This document shows, in pieces, positions 15,789 through 24,902 of a DNA stretch of 64,000 bases. Location of the stretch: the NCBI GenBank assembly GCA_022791875.1, contig JAAVZX010000034.1, positions 1 to 64,000 of the forward strand, written 5' to 3'. Both the position numbers and the translations under genes were made by a program. The number at the start of each line of letters is the position of its first letter. Within the stretch, counting starts at the first letter, position 1. The notes beneath the pieces are model-generated. The model had not been told where the DNA came from and did no database searches. It saw nothing but the letters and a program-made list of their open reading frames with translations. The DNA is from Oscillibacter sp. (GTDB taxonomy: Bacteria; Bacillota; Clostridia; Oscillospirales; Oscillospiraceae).

Positions 15789-15854
15789 ATGCCAAACCCC
15801 AACCGCCTTGCCAAAAACGCCTCCAGAGACCCCACCCGGCCCCGGAGGGCGTGA
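15789..15854 (+). CDS. Possible 21-residue leader peptide
   Basis: ATG with a strong AAAGGAGGG site 7 bases upstream encodes a basic peptide starting MPNPNRLAKNASRDPT. Its stop is one base before the next ATG (TGACATG), so translation would re-initiate on the 66-residue gene. It may be a real microprotein or a coupling leader. Its own start signal is the best in the area. Confidence 0.5.
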   Translation: MPNPNRLAKNASRDPTRPRRA

Positions 15855-15855
15855 C

Positions 15856-16056
15856 ATGGACAGCGGCAAGATGAACGCCTTCGACGGCCCGCGGCAGACC
15901 CTGAACGGCCTGCGGGAGCAGCAGCACACCCTCAGCATGCGCCTCCTGCTGGCCCTCCGGCTCCGCGACGGCGCGGCTCAGGCGGCGCTGGAGGCCCAGC
16001 TGGCGGCGCTCCAGGAGGAGATCGCACGCTTCACCCTGCGGACCCGGCCCCGGTGA
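15856..16056 (+). CDS. Small coiled-coil hypothetical protein (66 aa)
   Basis: MDSGKMNAFDGPRQTLNGLR followed by an amphipathic alanine/leucine-rich helix (residues about 25-60, LLLALRLRDGAAQAALEAQL), predicting a short coiled coil. It lacks a strong ribosome site of its own and is likely translated by coupling to the 21-residue frame ahead. It ends about 70 bases before the membrane-fusion protein of the MacAB-like system. Function unknown. Confidence 0.5.
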   Translation: MDSGKMNAFDGPRQTLNGLREQQHTLSMRLLLALRLRDGAAQAALEAQLAALQEEIARFTLRTRPR

Positions 16057-16125
16057 AGGGGCGCGGCGCCGGAGCACAGGCCCGGCACACATTTATCAAT
16101 CTATCAGGAAATGGGGAACTCACTT

Positions 16126-17784
16126 ATGGAATCAGTTCTGGAACGGGCAAAGGGGAAAAAGCCCCTGAAATGGAAGCGGCTCGTCCTCCTGGGGATACTC
16201 GCCGCGGCGGCGGTGCTGGCGGTCCTCCTGCTCCGGCAGGGCGGACCCAGGGCCAGCGCCTCCGCAGCCTACACGGAAGCCCCCGTGGAGCGCCGCACCA
16301 TCACCAGCGCACTCACCGGCAGCGGAACCCTCCTCCCCGCCAACGCCTACACCGTCACCACCCTGGCGGAGGGCGACATCCTCTCCGCCGCCTTCGAGGA
16401 GGGGGACCTGGTGGAGAAGGACACCGTTCTCTATGAAATCGACAGCTCCGACGCCGCCAACAACATCGAAAAGGCCCAGCTCTCCCTGAACCAGGCCCAG
16501 CGGAGCTACGAGGACGCCCTGGACGGCCAGTACGTCAGGGCCAACGGCTCCGGCACCCTTTTCAGCCTCCTGGCGGACGTGGGGGACGAGGTGTCCCAGG
16601 GCCAGGAAATCGCGGTGATCCGGGACAGCAGCGCCATGAAGCTGACGGTCCTCTTCCCCGCCGACGACGCCGAGGGCTTCTACGTGGGCCAGGCGGCGGA
16701 GGTCCTTCTGGACGGCTCCTTCGAGACGATGGAGGGCACTGTCACCGCCGTGTCCGGCAGCGACCTCGTGGGCGCGGGGAACATGATTACACGGAACGTG
16801 ACCGTCACCGTGGAGAACCCCGGCGGGCTGGGGACGGAGCAGGCGGCCTCCGCCACCATCAACGGCGTTGGCTGCGCCGCCTCCGGCACCTTCGCCTGCC
16901 GGTCGGAGCACCGTGTGACCGCCGCCGCCTCCGGCACCGTCGCCGCCGTCCACGTTCAGGAGGGCCAGACGGTTTCCAGGGACCAGGCGCTGCTCACCCT
17001 GGGCGGGGACGCCTTGGAGGACAAAATTCAGAGCGCCCGGGACAATCTGCGCAGCGCGGAGCTCTCCATGGACAGCACCCGGAACCAGCTGGACAGCTAC
17101 ACCGTCACCTCCCCCATCCGGGGCACCGTGGTGGATAAGCAGTACAAGGCCGGGGACACCGCCGAGGGCGGCAAGACCCTCTGCACCATCTACGACCTGA
17201 GCTGGCTGGAGCTGACCATGGACATCGACGAGCTGGACATCAGCAAAATCTCCGTGGGCCAGGCGGTCCAGGTGACGGCGGAGGCCGCGGAGGGACGGAC
17301 CTACGCCGGGACCGTCACGAAGGTCTCCGTCCTGGGGACCACCAGCGGCGGCGTCACCTCCTACCCCGTCACCGTCCGCATCGACGAGACCGAGGGCCTC
17401 CGGCCCGGGATGAACGCGGACGCGGAAATCATTCTGGAGCAGGCGGAGGACGTGCTGGCCGTCCCCGTGGAGTCGGTGAGCCGGGGCGGGCTGGTCCTCA
17501 TTACGGCGGACTCCCCCAGCGCCTCCGGCGCGGCGGATCGGGAGGCCCCCGAGGGCTACGTCTACGCCGCCGTGGAAACCGGCGTCAGCGACGACGGCTA
17601 CATTCAAATCACCTCCGGCCTCCAGGAGGGGGACACCGCCGCCTACCTCCCCTCCTCCGGCAGCAACGCCGCGATGCTCCCCGGCGGCATGGGGATGCCC
17701 ATGGGCGGCGGCACGCCCAGCGGAGGACCCAGCGGCGCGCCCGGCGGAGGACCCGGCGGCATGGGAGGGGGGCCGATGGGATGA
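16126..17784 (+). CDS. Efflux periplasmic-adaptor/membrane-fusion-like protein (HlyD/MacA type)
   Basis: A 552-residue protein with one N-terminal membrane helix (residues about 19-36, LVLLGILAAAAVLAVLL), two biotinyl-lipoyl half motifs, a helical hairpin (SLNQAQRSYEDAL, DNLRSAELSMDSTRNQLD) and a beta-barrel domain (VTAEAAEGRTYAGTVTKVS). The C-terminal ~35 residues are Gly/Pro/Met-rich. It links an ABC pump to the extracellular side in Gram-positive MacAB-like systems. I prefer ATG 16126 (GGGGAA 7 bases upstream) over 16111. It overlaps the ATPase gene by four bases. Confidence 0.92.
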   Translation: MESVLERAKGKKPLKWKRLVLLGILAAAAVLAVLLLRQGGPRASASAAYTEAPVERRTITSALTGSGTLLPANAYTVTTLAEGDILSAAFEEGDLVEKDTVLYEIDSSDAANNIEKAQLSLNQAQRSYEDALDGQYVRANGSGTLFSLLADVGDEVSQGQEIAVIRDSSAMKLTVLFPADDAEGFYVGQAAEVLLDGSFETMEGTVTAVSGSDLVGAGNMITRNVTVTVENPGGLGTEQAASATINGVGCAASGTFACRSEHRVTAAASGTVAAVHVQEGQTVSRDQALLTLGGDALEDKIQSARDNLRSAELSMDSTRNQLDSYTVTSPIRGTVVDKQYKAGDTAEGGKTLCTIYDLSWLELTMDIDELDISKISVGQAVQVTAEAAEGRTYAGTVTKVSVLGTTSGGVTSYPVTVRIDETEGLRPGMNADAEIILEQAEDVLAVPVESVSRGGLVLITADSPSASGAADREAPEGYVYAAVETGVSDDGYIQITSGLQEGDTAAYLPSSGSNAAMLPGGMGMPMGGGTPSGGPSGAPGGGPGGMGGGPMG

Positions 17785-18518
17785 ACGCGCTCATTGAGTT
17801 CCGGGAGGTCTGCAAATACTACGAGATGGGCGGCGAGACCATCGCCGCGGCGGACCACATCTCCATGCAGATCCGGCAGGGGGAGTTTGTGGCCATCGTG
17901 GGACAGTCCGGCTCCGGGAAGTCCACCTGCATGAACATCATCGGCTGTCTGGACGTCCCCTCCGCCGGGACCTGCCTCCTGGACGGCCGGGACGTGGGCC
18001 GGATGAGCCGGAACGAACTGGCGGAAATCCGGAACGAAAAGCTGGGCTTCATCTTCCAGCAGTACAACCTCCTGCCCAAGCTGACCCTCCTGGAGAACGT
18101 GGAGGTCCCCCTGATGTACGCGGGAGTGCCCAGGGCGGAGCGCCGGGAGCGGGCGAAAATCGCCCTGGAGCTGGTGGGCCTGGGGGAGAAACTGCGCCAC
18201 CGTCCCAGCCAGCTCTCCGGCGGCCAGCAGCAGCGGGCCTCCGTGGCCCGCGCCCTGGTGGGGGAACCGGCGGTCATTCTCGCCGACGAGCCCACCGGGG
18301 CCCTGGACTCCCGCACCAGCCGGGAGGTCCTCAAACTCCTCCAGCGCCTGAACCGGGCGGGGAACACCGTCGTCCTCATCACCCACGACAACTCCATCGC
18401 CGTCCAGGCCCAGCGCATCATCCGCCTGGAGGACGGCAGGGTCATCTACGACGGCGACGCCCGCGCCCCCGAGGCGCTGGTCACGCCCAACTCTGCGGGA
18501 GAGGGGGACGGCGCATGA
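17781..18518 (+). CDS. ABC transporter ATP-binding protein (MacB/LolD class)
   Basis: A 245-residue ATPase with Walker A GQSGSGKST (about residue 42), Q-loop FQQYNLLPKLTLLENV, signature LSGGQQQR and Walker B VILADEPTGALD followed by the ITHD switch histidine. The MacB/LolD class is indicated by QQYNLLPKLT and its pairing with a MacB-type permease, with four-base ATGA overlaps on both sides. It would power export of peptides, toxins or drugs rather than import. Confidence 0.95.
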   Translation: MNALIEFREVCKYYEMGGETIAAADHISMQIRQGEFVAIVGQSGSGKSTCMNIIGCLDVPSAGTCLLDGRDVGRMSRNELAEIRNEKLGFIFQQYNLLPKLTLLENVEVPLMYAGVPRAERRERAKIALELVGLGEKLRHRPSQLSGGQQQRASVARALVGEPAVILADEPTGALDSRTSREVLKLLQRLNRAGNTVVLITHDNSIAVQAQRIIRLEDGRVIYDGDARAPEALVTPNSAGEGDGA

Positions 18519-19711
18519 GCTTTTCGGAAACCTTCTCCATGTCCCTGCAAAACATCTGGAGCAGCAAAACCCGCACCTTTCTGACCATGCTGGGCATCAT
18601 CATCGGCGTCACGGCGGTCATCGTGATTGTGGGCCTCGGCAGCGGCATGGAGCGCTATATGGCCGACAGCTTTTCCAGCATGGGCACCAACATCCTGACC
18701 GTCCAGGTCCTGGGCCGCGGCTCCTCAAGGAGCGTGTCGGCGGACGACATGTACGCCATCGTCGGGGAGAACCCGGGCCTGCTCAGCGCAGTTTCCCCCA
18801 CGGTAAAGATGTCCGGCACCGTAAAGGTGGGGACGGAAACCGTGGATTCCGCCGCCGTCACCGGTGTCAGCGAGGAGTATTTCGACATGTGCGGCTACGA
18901 AATCGCCCAGGGCCGCGGCCTGCAGTATGTTGACATTCAGGAGCGGAAAAATGTCTGCGTGATAGGGGCCTACACGGCCGGCACCTATTACGGCGGCAGC
19001 GCCGTAGGCGAAACCATCCGCGTCGGCGGAGTCAAACTGACCATCGTAGGCGTCATGGCCCAGGAGTCCGAGGAACCGGAGGAGGGCGGCACCGACGACT
19101 GCGTCTACCTCCCCTACTCCACCGCCGCCCGCCTGAGCAAGACGGGCAGCATCGGCAGCTATGCCTTCACGATTACCGACGAGAACCAGGCCGGCGCTGC
19201 CAAGGAGGCGGTAGAAGACAGCCTCTACGCCGTCTTCCGCGACACGAACGCCTACATGGTCGTGAGCATGACGGAAATGCTGGAGATGATGACCGGCATG
19301 ATCGGCATGGTCGTAGGCGTCCTGGCCCTCATCGCAGGCATCTCCCTCCTGGTAGGCGGCATCGGCATCATGAACATCATGCTGGTATCGGTCACGGAGC
19401 GCACCCGCGAAATCGGCATCCGCAAGGCCCTGGGGGCCAAGGAATCCAGCATCCTCCGCCAATTCGTCACAGAAGCCGCCGTCACCTCAGCCCTGGGCGG
19501 CATCTTAGGCATCCTCCTCGGCTGCGCCCTCTCCACCGCCGCCACCCTGCTCATCACCGCCCTGACCGACACCCCCCTCACCGTCTCCCCCACCCTCCCC
19601 TCCATCCTCCTCGCCTTCACCATCTCCGCCGCCGTCGGCATAACCTTCGGCTACCTCCCCGCAAAAAAGGCGGCACGGCTGAACCCGATCGACGCTCTGC
19701 GGTACGATTGA
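18515..19711 (+). CDS. MacB-type ABC transporter permease
   Basis: A 398-residue permease with one N-terminal membrane helix (TFLTMLGIIIGVTAVIVIVG), a large extracellular MacB core domain (about residues 45-260), and three C-terminal helices of the FtsX domain. Conserved features are GIGIMNIMLVSVTERTREIG, IRKALGAK and the terminal PAKKAARLNPIDALR. MacB permeases use mechanotransmission across the membrane. It is the last gene of the export operon; a family I repeat begins five bases after the stop. Confidence 0.95.
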   Translation: MSFSETFSMSLQNIWSSKTRTFLTMLGIIIGVTAVIVIVGLGSGMERYMADSFSSMGTNILTVQVLGRGSSRSVSADDMYAIVGENPGLLSAVSPTVKMSGTVKVGTETVDSAAVTGVSEEYFDMCGYEIAQGRGLQYVDIQERKNVCVIGAYTAGTYYGGSAVGETIRVGGVKLTIVGVMAQESEEPEEGGTDDCVYLPYSTAARLSKTGSIGSYAFTITDENQAGAAKEAVEDSLYAVFRDTNAYMVVSMTEMLEMMTGMIGMVVGVLALIAGISLLVGGIGIMNIMLVSVTERTREIGIRKALGAKESSILRQFVTEAAVTSALGGILGILLGCALSTAATLLITALTDTPLTVSPTLPSILLAFTISAAVGITFGYLPAKKAARLNPIDALRYD

Positions 19712-19716
19712 ACGTT

Positions 19717-19828
19717 GGACGGGGGACGGGGGGCTGCCAGCGGGGCTTCCCGCCTCCGGCGGCCAGAGGGCTTTGCCCTCTGGACTCCCACCAGGGAGGC
19801 GCGCGCCTCCCTGGACCCTGGCAGATCA
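19717..19828. repeat. Dispersed palindromic repeat, family I, copy E
   Basis: The longest copy: GGACGGGGGGCTGCCAGC and GGGGCTTCCCGCC (end module also in A and F), core CCTCCGGCGG, stems CCAGAGGGCTTTGCCCTCTGG and CCAGGGAGGCGCGCGCC..., ending CCCTGGCAGATCACTC. It joins the module sets of B/D and A/F in one element. Confidence 0.92.
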
Positions 19829-19902
19829 CTCTCTTTTTGGTGGGATTCTGCTTTTTGGCGGCTTTTCATTTTTTACTTACTCTTTGCAAGGAGGATTTTT
19901 CG

Positions 19903-21768
19903 ATGAAGAAAATCGCTGCGGTTTTTTTGACCCTCTGCATTTTGACGGCGCTTACAGTCCCGTGCCTCGCGGCGGACACCGGGGGCGCGGTGCAGACCGT
20001 GCGGGCCCTGGGCATTCTCACCGGTGACGAAAACGGACGCACCGACCTCTCCGGAAAAGTCAGCCGCGCCGAGCTCGCCATGATGCTGGCCGCGGCTTCC
20101 GCTTACAAGGACAGCGTCAGCCGCGAGGGAAGCGGCTTCGCCCTCTACAAGGACGTGAAAAACGGCCACTGGGCCTCAGAGGCCATCCAGCTCGCCGTCC
20201 GGCAGGGCTGGATGACCGGCTACACCGACGGCTCCTTCCGCCCTGACCAGAGCGTCACCCTGGAGGAAGCCTGCGCCGCCCTGCTGAAACTCCTGGGCTA
20301 CGACGCCTCCTCCCTGGCCGGCACCTTCCCCCAGGCCCAGCTCAGCAAGGCGTCCTCTCTGGGCCTCCGGGACGGCGTGAGCGCCGCCAAGGGCCAGACC
20401 CTCACCCGTCAGGACTGCGCCTTTCTCTTCTGCAACTGCCTCACCGCCAAAAGCGCCTCCGGCCAGCTCTACGGCGAAACCCTGGGCTATACCATCACCA
20501 ACGGCGCGGTAGACTACACCGCCGTAGCCCTGGAGCAAATCAGCGGCCCTTACATAGCGGAGAACTCCCTGGAAGTCCTGCCCTTCACGCCGGAGACCAT
20601 CTACAAGAACGACAAGGAGGTCCAGACCGCCTCCATGGTCCGAAACGACGTGTACTATTATAATGAAGCGGCCCGGACCCTCTGGATCTACACGAAGCGG
20701 ATTTCCGGCAGAATCGAGGCCCTGACCCCCAGCGCCACGGCCCCCACCTCCGTCACCGTCTCCGGAAACAGCTACAGTATTGGCAGCGCCGCGGCCTCCT
20801 ACAAGCTCTCCGCCGTCGGCGGCGGCAAGGTGGGGAACATCGTGACCCTGCTTCTGGGGATGGACGGCGCGGTGGCGGACGTCCTCACCGGCAGCGATGT
20901 GGATAGTACCTATTACGGGGTGGTGGAATCCGTTTGGGAGGCGGTGGACGACGAAAAAGCCTCCATCCACCGCGAAATCACCGTGACCTGCACGGACGGC
21001 GTGCAGCGGACCTTCCAGGTCCAGGAAAAATTCGCAGTGGGCCTCCTGGTATCGGTGGATATCACCAACAGCGGCACGAGCATCAAACGGCTGAACCAGA
21101 AGAGCACCGGCGGCAAAGTAGACGCCGAGGGCGCGAAGCTGGGCCGTCTGCGGATTGCGCCGGACGCGGAAATCCTGGACACCTCCAAGGAGGGGGACGC
21201 GTGTACCGTAGACCCCGCCCGTCTGGCGGGCTGCACCCTGGATGCGGACGACGTGCGCTACTACGCCCTGGACAAGAACAGCGAAATCAGCGTCCTGATT
21301 CTCAACGACGCCACCGGCGACACCTGGAGCTGCGGCTATCTGAGCTCCGTCTGGGACGGCGTGGAGTCCTCCGGCGACGGCGAAAGCGGCGGAACGAAGA
21401 CGGTCAACTACACCTACACCTACATGCTGAACGGGGAAAAAGTCACCTTGCAGACAGGCACCCAGAAGTATTACGTCGAAGGCCGCAGCGGCATTGCGAT
21501 CCGCTACGACAGCGCCGGGGAAATCAAGGCCATGAAGAACCTCACCGGCGTAAGCCTGACGGAGCTGGGCACCTTCACCGCCCGCGCGGACAACAAAACT
21601 TATGAGGTGTCGGAAAACGTGCAGGTGTACCTGAAACAGAACGGCAGCTATTACCTGACAGACTGCACCAGCGTCAACGCGGAGGACTATACCCTGACAG
21701 GCTGGTACGATGATTTCGGCTGTCCCGCCGGGGGCCGGATCCGGGTCATCCTGGCGGAGGCCAGGTGA
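19903..21768 (+). CDS. S-layer homology (SLH) domain surface protein
   Basis: A 621-residue secreted protein. The signal peptide (MKKIAAVFLTLCILTALTVP, cleavage near CLAA-DT) is followed by SLH-type repeats (residues about 30-170; VRALGILTGDENGR, VSRAELAMMLAAAS, AVRQGWMTGYTDGSFRPDQS, VTLEEACAALLKLLGY) that anchor proteins to pyruvylated wall polymers. The long C-terminal part is beta-rich, with segments such as KQNGSYYLTDCTSVNAEDYT; no catalytic domain is recognised. AAGGAGG precedes the ATG. It stands alone behind a repeat, so it is probably a separate unit from the MacAB-like operon. Confidence 0.88.
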   Translation: MKKIAAVFLTLCILTALTVPCLAADTGGAVQTVRALGILTGDENGRTDLSGKVSRAELAMMLAAASAYKDSVSREGSGFALYKDVKNGHWASEAIQLAVRQGWMTGYTDGSFRPDQSVTLEEACAALLKLLGYDASSLAGTFPQAQLSKASSLGLRDGVSAAKGQTLTRQDCAFLFCNCLTAKSASGQLYGETLGYTITNGAVDYTAVALEQISGPYIAENSLEVLPFTPETIYKNDKEVQTASMVRNDVYYYNEAARTLWIYTKRISGRIEALTPSATAPTSVTVSGNSYSIGSAAASYKLSAVGGGKVGNIVTLLLGMDGAVADVLTGSDVDSTYYGVVESVWEAVDDEKASIHREITVTCTDGVQRTFQVQEKFAVGLLVSVDITNSGTSIKRLNQKSTGGKVDAEGAKLGRLRIAPDAEILDTSKEGDACTVDPARLAGCTLDADDVRYYALDKNSEISVLILNDATGDTWSCGYLSSVWDGVESSGDGESGGTKTVNYTYTYMLNGEKVTLQTGTQKYYVEGRSGIAIRYDSAGEIKAMKNLTGVSLTELGTFTARADNKTYEVSENVQVYLKQNGSYYLTDCTSVNAEDYTLTGWYDDFGCPAGGRIRVILAEAR

Positions 21769-21852
21769 GCGCCCGGTTCCCCTCCCGCACCGCCGGGAGG
21801 CCGCGGCCCGGGCCCTCAGCGGGGCGCGGGCCGGCACCTGCTTAAAAAAACG

Positions 21853-21901
21853 GCCCCGGCGGAAAAAAGACCGCCGGGGCGGTTGCACGTCCGCGTGCAA
21901 C
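21853..21901 (+). terminator. Double hairpin after the SLH gene
   Basis: CCCCGGCGG-AAAAAAGA-CCGCCGGGG, then TTGCACG-TCCG-CGTGCAA ending in CTTTCG. Both stems are perfect; the U-tract is weak, so termination efficiency is uncertain. Confidence 0.6.
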
Positions 21902-21950
21902 TTTCGCCCCTTGGGCGCCATATGTGAAGATATTTTTTCAGGAGGTACAC

Positions 21951-22907
21951 ATGATGGCGCTGAATCTTGACTATTTTTACGGAAACGAGGCCGGCCAGTT
22001 CACATTCTACCGGGTGCCGAAAATCCTGTTCACCGGGGAGGAGTACCGGGACCTCTCTCTGGAGGCGAAGGTGCTGTACGGCCTGCTGCTGGACCGGGTG
22101 GGGCTGTCCGCGAAAAACGGGTGGCTGGACGAGGCGGGGCGGGTGTTCATCTACTTCACCCAGGAGGACGCGGCGGAGCTTATCGCCTGCGGGAAGGACA
22201 AGGCCATCCGGCTGTTCCGGGAGCTGGAGGACATGGGGCTTATCCTGCGCCGGAAGCAGGGTCTGGGGCGTCCGGCCCGGATTTTCGTCAAAAACTTCGT
22301 ACCGTGCGACGCCGCGCAGACGGCGGAATCCGACGTCAAGACCTCGGAAAAAATGACGTCAAGACCTCTGAAATCCAGAAGTCAAGACCTCGGCTTTTCC
22401 GACTCTAATAAGACTGAACAGAAAGAAAACAAAAAGAGTGATACGGACCTATCCTCCCCATCTGCCCCTCCAACAGAACGGAGGCGGAGAGAGAGACGGA
22501 AAATCGGGATGGATGAGATGGATAGGATACGGGAAACCATTCAGGAGAATATTGACTACGAAGGGCTGATTCTGGACAAACCCTATGACCGGGACCTCAT
22601 TGACGGCTACGTGGACCTCATGACGGAGGCGTGCTGTTCCTCAAGGGACGCCGTCCGCATCTGCGGAAACGACGTGCCCGCCGCCGCCGCGCGGAGCCGC
22701 TTCCTCCGCCTCACCCGCGAACACATCGGGTACGTCCGCGACTGCCTCAGCAGCACCACCGCGGCCATCGGCAACATCAAAGCCTACACCCTGGCGGCGC
22801 TGTACAACGCCCCCGCCACCATGGATCAATACTACGCCGCCCTGGTCAGCCGGGACCTGGCCGAACCGGGCCCGAATTTCCCTCCGGCCGCCTCCCGGAC
22901 CGCCTGA
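21951..22907 (+). CDS. RepA_N / DUF6017 replication-initiator-like protein
   Basis: A 318-residue protein. The N-terminal RepA_N winged helix (FTFYRVPKILFTGEEYRDLS, EAKVLYGLLLDRVGLSAKNG, DKAIRLFRELEDMGLI) is followed by a polar linker (residues about 120-190) and the DUF6017 domain (IQENIDYEGL, YDRDLIDGYVDLMTE, AAARSRFLRLTREHIGYV, NIKAYTLAALYNAP). This architecture initiates replication on Firmicute plasmids and ICEs. No Rep partner, relaxase or par genes are next to it, so it may be an orphan or a remnant. AGGAGG lies 5 bases before the first of two ATGs. Confidence 0.88.
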   Translation: MMALNLDYFYGNEAGQFTFYRVPKILFTGEEYRDLSLEAKVLYGLLLDRVGLSAKNGWLDEAGRVFIYFTQEDAAELIACGKDKAIRLFRELEDMGLILRRKQGLGRPARIFVKNFVPCDAAQTAESDVKTSEKMTSRPLKSRSQDLGFSDSNKTEQKENKKSDTDLSSPSAPPTERRRRERRKIGMDEMDRIRETIQENIDYEGLILDKPYDRDLIDGYVDLMTEACCSSRDAVRICGNDVPAAAARSRFLRLTREHIGYVRDCLSSTTAAIGNIKAYTLAALYNAPATMDQYYAALVSRDLAEPGPNFPPAASRTA

Positions 22908-22985
22908 ATCCCCGACGCTACGCCTGTCCCCCATCTCCCCGCCCCGTCTGCTATACTGTCTCCATCAACACAAGGAGGCCGTGCC

Positions 22986-24320
22986 ATGCCAACCCTCACC
23001 ATCCACCGCGGCACCCACCAGATCGGCGGCTGCTGCACCGAGCTCGCCCTGGGCGCCAGCCGGGTCCTCATCGACTTCGGGGCCAACCTCCCCGGCGCGG
23101 ACGCCCCCATGGGGGACGCCGCCCTCGTCGAAAAGGTCCTCCAAGGCGGCCCCGTCAGCGCCGTCCTCTTCACCCACGCCCACGGCGACCACTATGGCCT
23201 GTTCCGGAGCCTCCCGCCGGACACGCCCATGTACATCGGTCCCCTGGCCAGGGAGCTCCTGGGCATCCTCATGCCCTACATCGACCGCGGCGCGGCGGTC
23301 CGGGGCGCGCCCCTGGTGGAGCGCATGAGGACCTTCCGGCCCGGGCGCTTTTTCTCCCCCGCCCCCGGCCTCCGGGTCCTGCCCCTCTACACGGACCACT
23401 CCGCCCCGGATTCCTGCATGTTCTATATTGTCATGGGCGGGAAGTCCATCCTCTTCACCGGCGACTTCCGGGACCACGGCGCGGTGGGGCAGCGGGGGCG
23501 GCTGGAGCGGGTGCTGCAAAAGTACGCGCCCGCCCCTGTGGACCTGCTGGTCACGGAGGGAACCATGCTCAGCCGCGTTCAGAGGCGCGAAAACGGCCTG
23601 GTCCCCTCGGAGCAGGCCCTGCGGGAGGCGGCGGAAAGGCTGTTCCGGAGGCACATGTACAATTTTGTCCTGGTGTCCTCCACGAACCTGGACAGCGTCA
23701 TGAGCTTTTACCACGCCGCGCCGCCGGGGCGGCACTTCGTCTGCGACCTGTACCAGGCCCGGCTCATGATCACCGCCATGGGGGGCATGGAGGCCCGGGG
23801 CCGCTTCCCCGCCTACCGGCCCTCCCGGCGGCACCCGGTCGTGCGGGTCCTGGGCACGCCGGACCGGCGCTGGGCGGAGCTGCGGGAGATTGGGCGGACC
23901 ATGGGGCACCCGCTGTATTTCCGCTCCGTCACGGACGAGGAATTGGCCCGGGACGGCTTCGTCCTCCTGGCGCGGAAAAATACCCATCCGGAGCAGTACA
24001 CCAGCCGTTTTGAAGAACTGCGGGACCGCTTTTACCCCCTGGACGGCCAGATAATCTACTCCCTGTGGAGCGGCTACCTGGAGCCGGAGCACGCCGACCC
24101 GGCCCTGCTGGACTTCATCGGCGGACGTCCCATTGAGCGCCTCCACACCAGCGGCCACGCCTGCCCGGAGGCCATTGCCCGCCTGATTGAGATGGTGCAG
24201 CCGAAGACCATCGTCCCCATGCACACCGAGCGGGCGGAGAAATTTGCCGCCCACCCCGCCCTGGCCCCCTACGCCGGCCGCGTCCGGGTCCTGCAGGACG
24301 GGGAACCGCTGCCGCTGTGA
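22986..24320 (+). CDS. Beta-CASP metallo-beta-lactamase-fold hydrolase (RNase J-like)
   Basis: A 444-residue metal-dependent hydrolase. Motif II HAHGDH (in LFTHAHGDHYGLFRSL), ILFTGDFRDHG (motif III region) and the C-terminal TSGHACPEAI (beta-CASP motif B/C) are visible, with GRRHFV-like CASP insert residues around 250. Family members are RNA exo- or endonucleases; this one is shorter than RNase J (about 555 residues) and lacks its C-terminal domain. Substrate unknown. Its own -10 TATACT is at 22952-22957 and AAGGAGG precedes the ATG. Confidence 0.82.
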   Translation: MPTLTIHRGTHQIGGCCTELALGASRVLIDFGANLPGADAPMGDAALVEKVLQGGPVSAVLFTHAHGDHYGLFRSLPPDTPMYIGPLARELLGILMPYIDRGAAVRGAPLVERMRTFRPGRFFSPAPGLRVLPLYTDHSAPDSCMFYIVMGGKSILFTGDFRDHGAVGQRGRLERVLQKYAPAPVDLLVTEGTMLSRVQRRENGLVPSEQALREAAERLFRRHMYNFVLVSSTNLDSVMSFYHAAPPGRHFVCDLYQARLMITAMGGMEARGRFPAYRPSRRHPVVRVLGTPDRRWAELREIGRTMGHPLYFRSVTDEELARDGFVLLARKNTHPEQYTSRFEELRDRFYPLDGQIIYSLWSGYLEPEHADPALLDFIGGRPIERLHTSGHACPEAIARLIEMVQPKTIVPMHTERAEKFAAHPALAPYAGRVRVLQDGEPLPL

Positions 24321-24469
24321 CCGCCCAGGCCGTGGGGGAAATGGCCCGATGTGGGCATCGGCCCCACACGGTGCATCCCCGTGGGTGCCTGGACCGCAGG
24401 GGACGGAGGTTGCGGACACCGGCCAGATTATGCTATACTGCTGTCAGAACCAAAAAAGGAGGCGCGGAC

Positions 24470-24901
24470 ATGGGGACAAAACGGCCGTCCAACGAGGACA
24501 TCCAAATCGGAAGCATTTTCAAGTGCGTCGCCAGGGACGAGTGCGGAAGCTCCTGCGATTTTTACCAGGTGGTCGGGAAGCGCGGGAAGACGCTGGTGGA
24601 ACTGCGGGCCATCCGGAGGGAGTGCTTTCTGGATGAGCGCTGCAAGCCCGGCCTGGGAGAGGTCCGGGTGCGGCCCCTGCCAGGGGAGTTCAAGGAGGGC
24701 TGCAAGCCCTTCACCGTCGCCGCCTGCAGGCGCAGCGAGATAGACGGGAAAGCCATCCTGGCAAGCTGGCACGAGGAGTACAGCTGCTGTTACTTCGAGG
24801 TCCGGGAGGGCGAGACGGGCTGTCTGTACGGCTATGAGGGCATGTACGCCCTGGAAGCGCTGAGAAAGGCGGAAGCCGCGGAGAAAGAGGGAGGTGCATA
24901 G
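24470..24901 (+). CDS. Hypothetical protein, cysteine-rich (143 aa)
   Basis: A compact beta-rich protein starting MGTKRPSNEDIQIGSIFKC with FYQVVGKRGKTLVELRAI near residue 30. This beta-hairpin pattern is often seen in small proteins of mobile elements. Eight or more cysteines are present, including SCC near 103. The C-terminus is helical (EGMYALEALRKAEAAEK). The promoter is TTGCGG-18-TATACT (TATACT 24434-24439) and AAAGGAGG precedes the ATG. The next gene starts two bases after the stop. I do not recognise a function. Confidence 0.7.
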   Translation: MGTKRPSNEDIQIGSIFKCVARDECGSSCDFYQVVGKRGKTLVELRAIRRECFLDERCKPGLGEVRVRPLPGEFKEGCKPFTVAACRRSEIDGKAILASWHEEYSCCYFEVREGETGCLYGYEGMYALEALRKAEAAEKEGGA

Positions 24902-24902
24902 A

